64,000 nt of DNA from Thermoanaerobacter wiegelii Rt8.B1. GTDB taxonomy: Bacteria > Bacillota > Thermoanaerobacteria > Thermoanaerobacterales > Thermoanaerobacteraceae. The notes beneath the pieces were generated by a model. The model did not search any database. It saw only the letters and a list, made by a program, of their open reading frames with translations, and was not told the origin of the DNA. The stretch lies in NCBI RefSeq assembly GCF_000147695.2, contig NC_015958.1, positions 288,501 through 352,500 of the forward strand. Reading direction: 5' to 3'. Of this stretch, positions 43,689-51,954 are shown one piece after another. The first letter of the stretch is position 1. Each line of letters starts with the position of its first letter. The translations under genes were made by a program, and so were the position numbers.

Positions 43689-44597
43689 ATGAAGATAGGT
43701 GTAGTAACAAGTGGAGGGGATTGCCCCGGAATGAATGCGTTTATATTGGAATTAGCAAAATTATGTAGCAAAACGGATTGTGATTTGATTGGATATATTG
43801 GAGGGTATAAAGGGGTAGAGGAAAATAATTTTATCGATCTTAATTTCAATAGTATAAGTGGTATGTCATTAGGGAAAAGAGGAGGAAGTATATTATTCAC
43901 AGGTCGATATGAAAATTTAAAAGATGACAAAAAAATGATTTATTTAAAGCAAAATTTGAACAAGAGTGGAGTAGATTGGCTGGTGGTATTAGGCGGAGAT
44001 GGCTCTTTAAGAGCTGCTAAAAAATTGTCTGATTTAGGAATAAAGGTAGTTGGAGTCCCAGCCACGATAGATAATGATGTCAAAGGTACAGATTATACAC
44101 TAGGTTTTGATACCGCTATTAATAAAACGCTGGAGGTTATAAATGATATTGAAGATACTGCTACTGCTATGCCTGGCAAAATATACATAGTGGAAACATT
44201 AGGAGGCGATTCTGGAAATATAGCAAAGGCTGCATTTGATCAAGGTGCAGCAGATATAGCAATGATACCTGAAATGCCAATTAGTGATGAAGAACTTGTT
44301 AATATGGTAAAGGAAAAATTTAGTAATGGCAATAAATACATAATAATAACAATCTGTGAAGGACTAAAAAGAACAATGCATTATAGCGAATTGTTACAAC
44401 AAGCTTTAAACAGAAAAGTACATGTAACAATCATAGGACATAAACAAAGAGGAGGAAGTCCCACTGCATATGATAGATATATGGCAAAACAATTTGCAAA
44501 GCAAGCCTTTGATTTAATTAAAAAAATGATTATGGGAAAATGGTTTGCTATACATTGGGTAAAATTGGGAATTGCAATTTATAATTATTTCCAATAG
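43689..44597 (+). CDS. 6-Phosphofructokinase-like enzyme (C-terminus shifted)
   Basis: 302 aa as it reads. The PFK core is intact: GVVTSGGDCPGMNAFI, GGDGSLRAAKKLSDLG (GGDGS is the ATP-type form, not GGDDT), catalytic GVPATIDNDVKGTDYTLGFDTA, ETLGGDSGNIAKAA and GHKQRGGSPTAYDRYMA. The last about 25 residues do not resemble the family. If one A is added to the A7 run at 44520-44526 the frame reads KKNDYGKMVCYTLGKIGNCNL, a PFK-like end stopping near 44580. This copy is divergent from housekeeping PFKs and may phosphorylate S7P, F6P or tagatose 6-phosphate. Confidence 0.85.
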   Translation: MKIGVVTSGGDCPGMNAFILELAKLCSKTDCDLIGYIGGYKGVEENNFIDLNFNSISGMSLGKRGGSILFTGRYENLKDDKKMIYLKQNLNKSGVDWLVVLGGDGSLRAAKKLSDLGIKVVGVPATIDNDVKGTDYTLGFDTAINKTLEVINDIEDTATAMPGKIYIVETLGGDSGNIAKAAFDQGAADIAMIPEMPISDEELVNMVKEKFSNGNKYIIITICEGLKRTMHYSELLQQALNRKVHVTIIGHKQRGGSPTAYDRYMAKQFAKQAFDLIKKMIMGKWFAIHWVKLGIAIYNYFQ

Positions 44598-44795
44598 TTT
44601 ATTTTTCGTACTTTTGTACTATATTTTAGGTTATATACTAATATATTGAGGGCAGGTAGAAGTGACCTTGTTTGAAGTATAGAGCACTTATTTTGAATGT
44701 CTATTATATATATATATTGTTTAGATGCTAAAATTTAGGCATACAGAATAAGTGCATTAAATACATATTTTATCATTTACAAAAACATACTAACA
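44598..44795. other. Non-coding stretch after the PFK gene
   Basis: About 200 bp of A/T-rich sequence with a run of TA repeats near 44705-44720. I see no gene or convincing terminator in it; IS1182-derived sequence begins at about 44796. Confidence 0.4.
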
Positions 44796-45077
44796 ATAGA
44801 AATACAAACACATGTGACCTACAGATGGTTTTGAGGATATGGATTAAACGAAGAAATACCCCACTTTTCTACCTTTGGGAAAAACTATGAAAGAAAATTC
44901 AAAAACACAGATATATTCGAAAAAATATTTACGAGGATACTAGAAGAAGCAATAAAACACAAATTCATAATTTGCATGTTTTTATCCAATATTCATCAGA
45001 TTATATACAATTATATCCAAATATAAAGCAAACCCCACTTTTTACATGTATAAAAAGTGGGGTTTGTCAACAAACTG
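44796..45077 (+). mobile_element. IS1182-family remnant A (plus orientation)
   Basis: 44796-44970 is a decayed version of the transposase segment found intact at about 50715-50880 (for example GAAGAAATACC, AAAAATATTTACGAGGAT, AGAAGAAGCAATAA) with stops and frameshifts. After a deletion comes the end-proximal hairpin (CCCCACTTTTT 45033-45043 with AAAAAGTGGGG 45052-45062) and the right terminus TTTGTCAACAAACTG (45063-45077), identical to the terminus of the intact copy. Confidence 0.8.
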
Positions 45078-45112
45078 AATATCACTTTATATACAAAGTG
45101 TAAAGTGATATT
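45078..45112. repeat. Palindromic hairpin between two IS1182 remnant ends
   Basis: AATATCACTTTA (45078-45089) pairs perfectly with TAAAGTGATATT (45101-45112). The right ends of two oppositely oriented IS1182 remnants abut it on both sides, so this hairpin is most likely the element's target. Confidence 0.7.
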
Positions 45113-45318
45113 CAGTTTGTTGACAAAATTAATTTTAAGCCCCACTTTCGGAACGTAGAAAGTGGGGCTATTGCTTTTGGTGTTCCTACTCTCTTTTCAA
45201 CTTCTTCTAATACTTCTTCAAACATCACGCTGTCATGCACATTTGCTGCTGTTATTTTTACTCCTAATACAAATCCATTTTTATCGCAGGCTGTGTAAAA
45301 GGAATAGGCTTTGTAGTG
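45113..45318 (-). mobile_element. IS1182-family remnant B (minus orientation)
   Basis: It begins at the right terminus CAGTTTGTTGACAAAA (45113), then the end-proximal hairpin GCCCCACTTTC/GAAAGTGGGGC (45139-45168). From 45168 to about 45318 it holds a minus-strand transposase fragment reading AYSFYTACDKNGFVLGVK and AANVHDSVMFEEVLEEVEKR, matching residues about 220-270 of the intact transposase at 50473. The part between the fragment and the hairpin is deleted. Confidence 0.82.
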
Positions 45319-45423
45319 AATAAGAGATTGATAAGATTAATAAAAAATTTTTTATTATAAGCAGGAATTTTGAAATTTGTGGCGAATATATATAATGTAA
45401 GCTAAAGCACAAATTACATTATA

Positions 45424-45439
45424 TTGCACAAATGTGCAA
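45424..45439 (+). promoter_or_regulatory. Perfect 16-bp operator palindrome upstream of srlD
   Basis: TTGCACAAATGTGCAA is a perfect inverted repeat (7-bp arms). A TATAAT box lies upstream at 45391-45396, so the site would be about 20-30 nt after a start point there. A related site overlaps the promoter of the SorC-type regulator at 46451, which makes both likely binding sites of that regulator. Confidence 0.6.
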
Positions 45440-45552
45440 AATTTAATTGAGATACGACTAAAGTATATCATTGCAGTAATAAGTTAGAAGAAGCAAAAAG
45501 ATAAATAAAAAGCTTGATGACAATTAAAATAATATAGTTGGAGGTAGATACG

Positions 45553-46377
45553 ATGGAAAATTCGTGGTTAAATCTAGAAAACAAGGTTGCGATAGTAACA
45601 GGAGGTGCTTCTGGCATAGGTAAAGAAATAGCAATTAAGTTAGCAGAACAAGGAGCATCAGTAGTTATAGCTGATATAAATGTTGATGGTGAAAAAGTCA
45701 GAAGTCAATTAAATGGGGAAAGGAAAAGACATCTATTTTTACAAACAGATGTTACTAAAAGAGATAGTGTTAGGAAGATGGTAGAGAATGTTATTAAAAT
45801 ATTTAGGAAAATTGATATATTGGTTAATAATGCTGGTATAAACATTCCAAGACTTTTAGTAGATCCTAAAGATCCAAATGGAAAATATGAGTTAAACGAA
45901 CGAGATTTTGATTTAATGATAGCAGTAAACCAAAAAGGTACTTTTTTCTGTACTCAGGAAGTAGCTCGAGAAATGATAAGAAATGGATATGGCGTCATAA
46001 TTAATATGAGCTCGGAAGCAGGTCTTGAAGGGTCAGAAGGTCAGAGTTGCTATGCAGGAACAAAAGGTGCTATTTATGCTTTTACAAGGTCATGGGCAAA
46101 GGAATTAGGTAAATACGGAATAAGAGTTGTAGGAGTTGCTCCAGGGATTATTGAAGATACAGGATTAAGAACTTTAGAATATGAAGAGGCTCTTGCTTAT
46201 ACTAGAGGTATTACTGTAGAAAAATTAAGAGAAAATTATGAAAATATGTCAATACCTCTTGGCAGAGCTGGTAGAGTAAGTGAGATAGCTGATTTGGTTT
46301 GTTATTTGTCTTCAGAAAGAGCAAGTTATATTCATGGAGTTACTTACAACATTTCAGGTGGAAAATCTCGTGGTTAA
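45553..46377 (+). CDS. srlD: Sorbitol-6-phosphate 2-dehydrogenase (SDR family)
   Basis: A 274-aa short-chain dehydrogenase from ATG 45553 (GGAGG site at 45540). NAD-binding VAIVTGGASGIGKEIA, NNAGINIPRLL, catalytic Ser region INMSSEAGLEGSEG and Tyr-Lys in SCYAGTKGAIYAFTRSWAKELGKYGI, then VAPGIIEDTGLRT, as in glucitol-6-phosphate dehydrogenases. It oxidises sorbitol 6-phosphate to fructose 6-phosphate. The assignment rests on linkage to gutM-srlA-srlE-srlB; SDR sequence alone would not fix the substrate. Confidence 0.85.
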   Translation: MENSWLNLENKVAIVTGGASGIGKEIAIKLAEQGASVVIADINVDGEKVRSQLNGERKRHLFLQTDVTKRDSVRKMVENVIKIFRKIDILVNNAGINIPRLLVDPKDPNGKYELNERDFDLMIAVNQKGTFFCTQEVAREMIRNGYGVIINMSSEAGLEGSEGQSCYAGTKGAIYAFTRSWAKELGKYGIRVVGVAPGIIEDTGLRTLEYEEALAYTRGITVEKLRENYENMSIPLGRAGRVSEIADLVCYLSSERASYIHGVTYNISGGKSRG

Positions 46378-46450
46378 GTTGCTCAACATATAATTTTCTA
46401 CTCTCATTGCCCCTCATGTTTTGCGTTTTTATAAATCAAATGTTACACTA

Positions 46451-46479
46451 TTGCACATTTGTGTTAAAAAGTTTATACT
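46451..46479 (+). promoter_or_regulatory. SorC-type regulator promoter overlapped by operator
   Basis: TTGCAC (46451-46456), 17-bp spacer and TATACT (46474-46479). The -35 hexamer is part of TTGCACATTTGTGTTA (46451-46466), an imperfect copy of the palindrome at 45424. Binding there would block RNA polymerase, consistent with autorepression. Confidence 0.6.
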
Positions 46480-46512
46480 AATAGAGTAGATTAAGAGATG
46501 AGGGGTGATATT

Positions 46513-47472
46513 ATGAGTAAGTGGGAAGAAACAAGACTTCTTGCTAAAATTGCTCAGATGTATTATATTGAAAACTTGACTCAAAGTGAGATATCCGAAA
46601 AATTAGGTATTTATCGAACAACTATAAGTAGACTTTTGAAAAGGGCAAGAGAAAAGGGAATAGTGGAAATCATGATTAAAAGTGATTTTGATGAGTGTCT
46701 AGAATTAGAAAAATTATTAGAAAGTACATTTTCTTTAAAAGAAGCAATTATTATACCATCTACTGATGAGCAAAACGAAATAATATTAAAACAAATGCTT
46801 GGTAAAGCAGGAGCAGAATATTTAAAAAGAATTGTTAAAGATGGAGACGTAATAGGGTTTGCATGGGGTACTACAATGGCTGCAGTTGCAAATGCATTGT
46901 CGGACTGTAATAGTATATCTGCTAATATTATTCCACTTGTAGGAGGACCAGGAAACATAGAAAGTGAATACCATGTTAATACAATAGTTTCAAAAGTTGC
47001 GTCTGCCTTTAAGGCTAAAGGACATTATCTCTATGCTCCGGCTATTACTGCAGAAAAAGAAACAAAAAAAGCTATTATGAATGATAATAATTTTAGATCA
47101 ATACTGGAATTATGGAATAAAGTTAATATTGCAGTGGTAGGAATAGGGGCACCTATTAAGTCTTCTAATCTAATATGGTCAGGTTATTTTGGAAATGAGG
47201 ATATTGAATTTTTGAAAAGGGTAAATGCAGTTGGTGATATATGTTCTAGATTTTACGACATAAATGGTAATATTATAAATTCGGATTTAAATGACAGAAC
47301 AATAGCGATAGATTTAGAAAAGCTGAGAAATATTGAATATTCAATAGGAGTTGCTGAATCTCTTGAAAAGGTTCCCTCAATATTAGGAGCGTTAAATGGT
47401 AGATTTATAAATGTGCTTATTACTACGGAAAGAACTGCAAAATTGTTAATTGAGTTAAATAGCAATATGTAG
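46513..47472 (+). CDS. SorC/DeoR-family sugar-binding transcriptional regulator
   Basis: A 319-aa protein from ATG 46513 (GAGGGGTG site; an in-frame ATG at 46498 is inside it). N-terminal HTH (ENLTQSEISEKLGIYRTTISRLLKRAREKGIVEI) and a C-terminal sugar-phosphate-binding domain (VIGFAWGTTMAAVANAL, IIPLVGGPGNIESEYHVNTIVSKVA, LYAPAI, VAVVGIGAP-like block). Such regulators respond to phosphorylated sugars or alditols. It sits between srlD and gutM, so it probably controls the sorbitol operon with GutM. Confidence 0.88.
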   Translation: MSKWEETRLLAKIAQMYYIENLTQSEISEKLGIYRTTISRLLKRAREKGIVEIMIKSDFDECLELEKLLESTFSLKEAIIIPSTDEQNEIILKQMLGKAGAEYLKRIVKDGDVIGFAWGTTMAAVANALSDCNSISANIIPLVGGPGNIESEYHVNTIVSKVASAFKAKGHYLYAPAITAEKETKKAIMNDNNFRSILELWNKVNIAVVGIGAPIKSSNLIWSGYFGNEDIEFLKRVNAVGDICSRFYDINGNIINSDLNDRTIAIDLEKLRNIEYSIGVAESLEKVPSILGALNGRFINVLITTERTAKLLIELNSNM

Positions 47473-47519
47473 AAAATGTATTATTAAATTTTAAAAACAG
47501 TTTCTAAAAGAGGGATTTT

Positions 47520-47903
47520 ATGGTTTGGTATATAGTTATATTACTTGGAATCACATGGTTTATACAGAGTATTTTAGGATATTTACAAATAAAACATTTT
47601 AATAAGCATTTTAAAAAAATGAGAGAATTAGGAAGAGTTGCAATAGGGAAGAACAAAGGCAAAATAAGAGCTGGGGTAGTTGTTCTAATTGCGGTCGACG
47701 GAAAGGGTAACATTATTCGAGTTGAAAAAATGAAAGGTGTTTCGGTCTTTGCCAGAATGAAACCTGTGAAAGGATTAGAAGACAAAAATATTCTCAGTAT
47801 AGATAATAACACACTAAAAAATTTTGACAAATTGACAGCTAAAGCTATAGAGAATGCAATAGAAAATTTTAAAAAATTTTCTGGTGAAGGAGGTGAGGAA
47901 TAG
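47520..47903 (+). CDS. gutM: Glucitol operon activator GutM
   Basis: A 127-aa protein with one N-terminal hydrophobic helix (WYIVILLGITWFIQSILGYLQI) and the GutM pattern HFNKHFKKMRELGRVAIGKNKGKIRAGVVVLIAVDGKGNI. GutM family proteins accompany glucitol PTS genes and modulate their expression; the mechanism is poorly known. Short intergenic gaps on both sides place it in the operon. Confidence 0.88.
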   Translation: MVWYIVILLGITWFIQSILGYLQIKHFNKHFKKMRELGRVAIGKNKGKIRAGVVVLIAVDGKGNIIRVEKMKGVSVFARMKPVKGLEDKNILSIDNNTLKNFDKLTAKAIENAIENFKKFSGEGGEE

Positions 47904-47973
47904 AAGAAATGTTTTAAATAGTTTATGAGTAGTTATGCAAAATTAAATAAAAGAACAAAAAGGAGGTAATTTT

Positions 47974-48522
47974 ATGGAAGTATTGACACATGCGGCGGAA
48001 GTTTTTATAGGTTTATTTCAAGAAGGTGGGAAAACATTTGTAAATATGCTTTCTGGGATAGTTCCCACATTAATAATGCTCCTTGTTGCGATGAATGCAT
48101 TAATAAAATTTGTTGGTCCTGAAAAGGTTGAAAAATTAGCAAAAGCTAGTTCAAGAAATGTATTTACAAGATATCTTATACTACCTGTGGTTGGAACATT
48201 CTTTTTCTGCAATCCCATGACATTATCATTAGGTAAATTTTTACCAGAAAAATACAAACCTAGCTATTATGCAGCAGCATCCTTTTCATGTCATACCATG
48301 AATGGACTGTTTCCGCATGTAAATCCAGCTGAACTCTTTGTGTTTTTAGGTATAGCGAATGGTATTACTCAACTAGGTTTGCCAACAAGTGACTTGGCTT
48401 TAAGATATTTTTTGGTAGGAGTTGTAACGAATTTCTTTAGAGGTTGGATAACAGATTTCACAACTTCTTGGGTTGAAAAGCAACAAAATGTTAAATTAAA
48501 GACGGTAATTTCTCTTAAATAA
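47974..48522 (+). CDS. srlA: PTS glucitol/sorbitol EIIC component
   Basis: A 182-aa membrane protein with several hydrophobic segments. Blocks [73 protein letters not shown] are typical of SrlA/GutA. With SrlE and SrlB it imports sorbitol and phosphorylates it at carbon 6. A good AAAGGAGG site precedes the ATG. Confidence 0.93.
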   Translation: MEVLTHAAEVFIGLFQEGGKTFVNMLSGIVPTLIMLLVAMNALIKFVGPEKVEKLAKASSRNVFTRYLILPVVGTFFFCNPMTLSLGKFLPEKYKPSYYAAASFSCHTMNGLFPHVNPAELFVFLGIANGITQLGLPTSDLALRYFLVGVVTNFFRGWITDFTTSWVEKQQNVKLKTVISLK

Positions 48523-48671
48523 TCTTGAGTGATAAAAAATAAGTTATCTTAGATAAATTGCTTAACAGAAGAAATGAAGTTAAACAAAAATATTTATGAA
48601 GCCTTTACTAAGGAAATTTTTAGTTAAAATACTTTTAATAACACAAAATTTACAATAAAGGAGGATGAAAA

Positions 48672-49676
48672 ATGAGCAAATATAGGAGTATAAAGATAAC
48701 TGCGGGGCCAGGTGGATTTGGTGGACCTTTAATTATAACGCCTACAGAGAAAAGAAACAAAGTTGTGACGATTACAGGAGGAGATATTTCACCTGTTGCG
48801 AAAAGGATTGCTGAGTTAACGGGTTGTGAACTGATAGACGGTTTCAAAACTACAGTTCCAGATGATGAAATTGCATGCGTAATAATAGATTGTGGTGGAA
48901 CATTAAGGTGTGGTATATACCCTCAAAAAAATATACCAACAGTAAATTTGACACCTGCTGGCCCAAGCGGTCCGCTTTCACAATATATTAAACCTGATAT
49001 ATATGTCTCAGGAGTTAAAACGAACAACATAGAACTATTTAATGGGCCTATAGAAGAGATAAAAGCTAACATTGAAGAAGTTGCAGCAGCAACTCCAAAG
49101 CCAAAGTATGATACAAGTAAAAAAATTAGTGAACAATCAAATACAGGAAATATAATGGTTAAAATAGGTAAAGGCATGGGATACTTAGTTGGGGTACTAT
49201 ATCAAGCAGGGCGTGATACTATAGATACAGTATTAAGGACGATTCTTCCATTTATGGCTTTTGTATCTATGTTAATTGGCATAATATTAAAATCTGGAAT
49301 AGGCGATGCGTTGGCACATGTATTAACGCATCTTGCTGGTACATTACCTGGATTGTTACTGATATCAGCAATTTGTTCTTTTCCATTTCTTTCGCCGTTC
49401 TTGGGACCTGGCGCGGTAATAGCTCAGGTTATAGGTGTATTAGTTGGTGTTGAAATAGGCAAAGGCCATATTCCTCCACAATTATCTTTACCTGCTTTAT
49501 TTGCAATAAACTCACAGGCAGCATGTGATTTTATACCTGTGGGACTTGGACTTGCAGAAGCAGAACCGGAAACAGTAGAAGTTGGTGTACCATCTGTATT
49601 GTATAGTAGATTCTTGACTGGTCCTACCACTGTATTTATTGCATGGCTTGCAAGTTTTGGCCTTTATTCAAAATAA
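48672..49676 (+). CDS. srlE: PTS glucitol/sorbitol EIIBC component
   Basis: A 334-aa protein. The N-terminal EIIB domain has the phospho-cysteine region [22 protein letters not shown] (about residues 75-96). The C-terminal membrane part has [45 protein letters not shown] and [28 protein letters not shown]. It receives phosphate from SrlB. Its partner srlB is now 2.3 kb away because of the IS1182 and intron insertion. Confidence 0.93.
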   Translation: MSKYRSIKITAGPGGFGGPLIITPTEKRNKVVTITGGDISPVAKRIAELTGCELIDGFKTTVPDDEIACVIIDCGGTLRCGIYPQKNIPTVNLTPAGPSGPLSQYIKPDIYVSGVKTNNIELFNGPIEEIKANIEEVAAATPKPKYDTSKKISEQSNTGNIMVKIGKGMGYLVGVLYQAGRDTIDTVLRTILPFMAFVSMLIGIILKSGIGDALAHVLTHLAGTLPGLLLISAICSFPFLSPFLGPGAVIAQVIGVLVGVEIGKGHIPPQLSLPALFAINSQAACDFIPVGLGLAEAEPETVEVGVPSVLYSRFLTGPTTVFIAWLASFGLYSK

Positions 49677-49698
49677 AATGGTAAAATAATAAGGGAAT

Positions 49699-49721
49699 AG
49701 AAGATAGTACCACTATCTTCT
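49699..49721. repeat. Left 23-bp palindromic target duplication of IS1182
   Basis: A 23-bp near-palindrome (AGAAGATAGT-ACC-ACTATCTTCT arms) that occurs identically at 51946-51968, directly outside both ends of the IS1182 element. It was originally a single stem-loop between srlE and srlB. Confidence 0.85.
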
Positions 49722-49729
49722 CAGACTGT

Positions 49730-50387
49730 GTGCGCCCGGCATGGGCGATAGCTAGGCGGTGAAAGTCCGCTGTGGGCTTGGTAGTGGGAACCACTAGCCG
49801 AGAGCAAGGGTGTCCATCGTGAGGTGGAATCTGAAGGAAGCTTAAGGCAAAATCTCGGTCTGATGAACAAGAACCAGATAAGAGGCTGAATTGGGATGGA
49901 TGAGTTTGCACATCAAAACAAAGTCCAACACTACCCGAATCCCATACAGTAAATCTGGCAGATATATGAGATGAAAGCAATCGTTCTTACCCGGGGAGGT
50001 CTCAAGGATAAGTCATGGAAGTAAAATATGAAGTGACAACCCATACAGTGATGTATGGCTGAACCTTGAGAAGTCAGCAGAGGTCATAGTACTTATCTAG
50101 ACATGAATAGATAAGGAAGGACTGAACATTAGGAGGTTTCGGAAATCTTATGAACTCGAGAGATATGCGAAGACTGCAGACAACTCAACAAAGAGGCTAT
50201 CCGTTGGATAGAGAAAGGGAATTTCAAAAGACAACGGAAGTGCATAGTATATCATCGGCGTCAAGGGATGGAAGAAATGATGTACTAAGAATTGTACATA
50301 ATTCCTAATGAACCGCCGTATACCGAACGGTACGTACGGTGGTGTGAGAGGACGCTGAATAAAATAATTATTCAGCTCCTACTCGAT
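49730..50387 (+). mobile_element. ORF-deleted group II intron (658 bp)
   Basis: The 5' end GTGCGCCCGGC fits the GTGYG consensus. Domain I sequence (GGCGGTGAAAGTCCGCTGT and AGTGGGAACCACT) follows. Domain V is recognisable near 50309-50350 (ACCGCCGTA pairing with TACGGTGGT), and a domain VI stem (GCTGAATAA/TTATTCAGC, about 50354-50376) leads to the 3' end CTACTCGAT. Between them only the first 52 codons of the maturase remain. The exon joint was chosen because it restores the IS1182 terminal repeat. It can move or splice only with a maturase supplied from elsewhere. Confidence 0.85.
50150..50308 (+). pseudogene. Remnant of the group II intron reverse transcriptase/maturase
   Basis: A 52-codon frame starting MNSRDMRRLQTTQQRGYPLD, the usual N-terminus of intron-encoded LtrA-type proteins, with an AGGAGG site before it. 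It ends at a stop adjoining domain V, so all reverse transcriptase and maturase domains are deleted. Confidence 0.78.
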
Positions 50388-50400
50388 TGACAAAATATCG

Positions 50401-50438
50401 GGAACCCGTTATTATGAAAAGGGTTCCTTGTTTTTTTA
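50401..50438 (+). terminator. Terminator inside the IS1182 left end
   Basis: GGAACCC (50401-50407) pairs with GGGTTCC (50421-50427), followed by TTGTTTTTTT. It would stop transcripts entering from srlE before they reach the transposase gene, and adds polarity on srlB. Confidence 0.7.
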
Positions 50439-50472
50439 GTAGTATAAAGCAAAAGAGGAGAGGAAAAGGAAG

Positions 50473-51954
50473 ATGTTAACAAAGAAACAGGATGCAAGAC
50501 ATCAAATAGAATTTGTAAGCATAGATCAATTAGTACCAAAAGATCACCTTTTAAGAAAGATAGAAAGAGTTATAGACTTTAATTTCATATACGATTTAGT
50601 AAAAGACAAATATTCCGAAGATCACGGCAGACCAAGCATAGATCCAGTAGTATTGATAAAAATACTATTTATTCAATATCTTTTTGGTATACCGTCGATA
50701 AGAAGAACAATAGCAGAAATAAAAACAAACGTTGCATATAGATGGTTTTTAGGGTATGGGCTAACAGAAGAAATACCTCATTTTTCAACATTTAGCCAGA
50801 ACTACATAAGAAGATTCAAAGGGACAGACATATTTGAGAAAATATTTACGAAGATTTTAGAAGAAGCAATAAGGCATGGGTTAGTAAATGCAGAGGAAGT
50901 ATTCATAGATTCTACTCACGTAAAAGCAAGTGCCAACAAAAAGAAATACACCAAAGAAATAGTAGAACAAGAAGCCAGGACTTATCAAGAAAAACTAGAA
51001 GAAGAAATAAACAAAGATAGAGAAGCTCATGGAAAAAAGCCATTAAAGAAAATCAAGACAATAAAGACGAAAGAAGTAAAAGTAAGCAAAACAGACCCAG
51101 ATAGTGGAATGTTAAATAAAAATGGAAAAGAAAAATGTTTTGCATATTCTTTTCACACAGCCTGCGATAAAAACGGATTTGTATTAGGAGTAAAAGTTGA
51201 AGCTGCAAATGTCCACGACAGCGTAATGTTTGAAGAAGTATTAGAAGAAGTTGAAAAGAGAATAGGAAAACCGAAAGCAATAGCAGTAGATGCAGGATAC
51301 AAAAATCCGTACATATTAAAGACAATATTTGATAGAGAAATAATACCAGCAGTGCCATACACAAGACCAAAAACAAAAGACGGTTTTATGAAGAAACATG
51401 AGTTTGTGTATGATGAATATTATGACTGTTACATATGCCCACAAAATGAAATACTAACATATGTCACAACCAATAGAGAAGGATATAGAGAGTACAAATC
51501 AAATCCAGAAAAATGCAAGAATTGTCCTTTAAGAGAAAAGTGTACCCAAAGTAAAGACTACACAAAGAGGATATTCAGGCACATATGGGAAGGATATGTA
51601 GAAGAAGCAGAACACTTAAGACATACACCTTATTGTAAAGAAGTATATGAGAGAAGGAAAGAGACAATAGAGAGAGTGTTTGCGGATTTAAAGGAGAAGC
51701 ATGGTTTGCGATGGACAACATTAAGAGGGAAAGAAAAATTGTCCATGCAAGCGATGCTTGTTTTTGCTGCCATGAATTTAAAGAAAATGGCAACATGGTT
51801 ATGGAGGAGGGGTAAGAGCCCTTTTGGCACTTTAAATTTTTACCCATTATTTGGAACTTTAAAGAAAATTTTATCCAGATATATACAGCCCCTGTTTTCG
51901 GGACTAAGAAAACAGGGGCTTAAATTTCGTTTTGTCAACAAACTGAGAAGATAG
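50473..51954 (+). CDS. IS1182-family transposase
   Basis: A 493-aa DDE transposase: N-terminal DUF772 region (PKDHLLRKIERVIDFNFIYD), first Asp in VFIDSTHVKASANKK, second Asp in AIAVDAGYKNPYI, a Cys-rich insert (CPQNEILTY, KCKNCPLREKC) and Glu in RKETIERVFADLKEKHG. The stop TAG (51952-51954) lies 9 nt beyond the element's terminus, in the duplicated target, so the last residues RR and the stop are supplied by the host palindrome. Two decayed relatives lie upstream of srlD. Confidence 0.93.
   Translation: MLTKKQDARHQIEFVSIDQLVPKDHLLRKIERVIDFNFIYDLVKDKYSEDHGRPSIDPVVLIKILFIQYLFGIPSIRRTIAEIKTNVAYRWFLGYGLTEEIPHFSTFSQNYIRRFKGTDIFEKIFTKILEEAIRHGLVNAEEVFIDSTHVKASANKKKYTKEIVEQEARTYQEKLEEEINKDREAHGKKPLKKIKTIKTKEVKVSKTDPDSGMLNKNGKEKCFAYSFHTACDKNGFVLGVKVEAANVHDSVMFEEVLEEVEKRIGKPKAIAVDAGYKNPYILKTIFDREIIPAVPYTRPKTKDGFMKKHEFVYDEYYDCYICPQNEILTYVTTNREGYREYKSNPEKCKNCPLREKCTQSKDYTKRIFRHIWEGYVEEAEHLRHTPYCKEVYERRKETIERVFADLKEKHGLRWTTLRGKEKLSMQAMLVFAAMNLKKMATWLWRRGKSPFGTLNFYPLFGTLKKILSRYIQPLFSGLRKQGLKFRFVNKLRR
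51887..51920 (+). terminator. Hairpin near the IS1182 right end
   Basis: AGCCCCTGTTTTC (51887-51899) pairs perfectly with GAAAACAGGGGCT (51908-51920). It lies within the 3' coding end of the transposase. Remnants A and B keep hairpins in the same place but with different sequence, so the structure is conserved rather than the bases. Confidence 0.6.

Larger units (their letters stand above)
49722..51945 (+). mobile_element. IS1182-family element, complete but interrupted by a group II intron
   Basis: The right end is AACAAACTG (51937-51945) and the left end CAGACTGT (49722-49729) plus TGACAAAA (50388-50395) once the intron is removed. The rejoined left end matches the right terminal repeat at 14 of 16 positions (CAGACTGTTGACAAAA against CAGTTTGTTGACAAAA). 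Without the intron the element is 1566 bp. It carries one transposase gene, a terminator-like hairpin at each side of it, and a 23-bp palindromic target duplication. Decayed relatives lie at 44796 and 45113. Confidence 0.85.

Noticed and set aside
49728-49730. Alternative intron start at 49728 (GTGTG)
   Set aside because: Also fits GTGYG, but using 49730 restores the IS1182 terminal repeat without gaps, so it is preferred; the difference is 2 nt.
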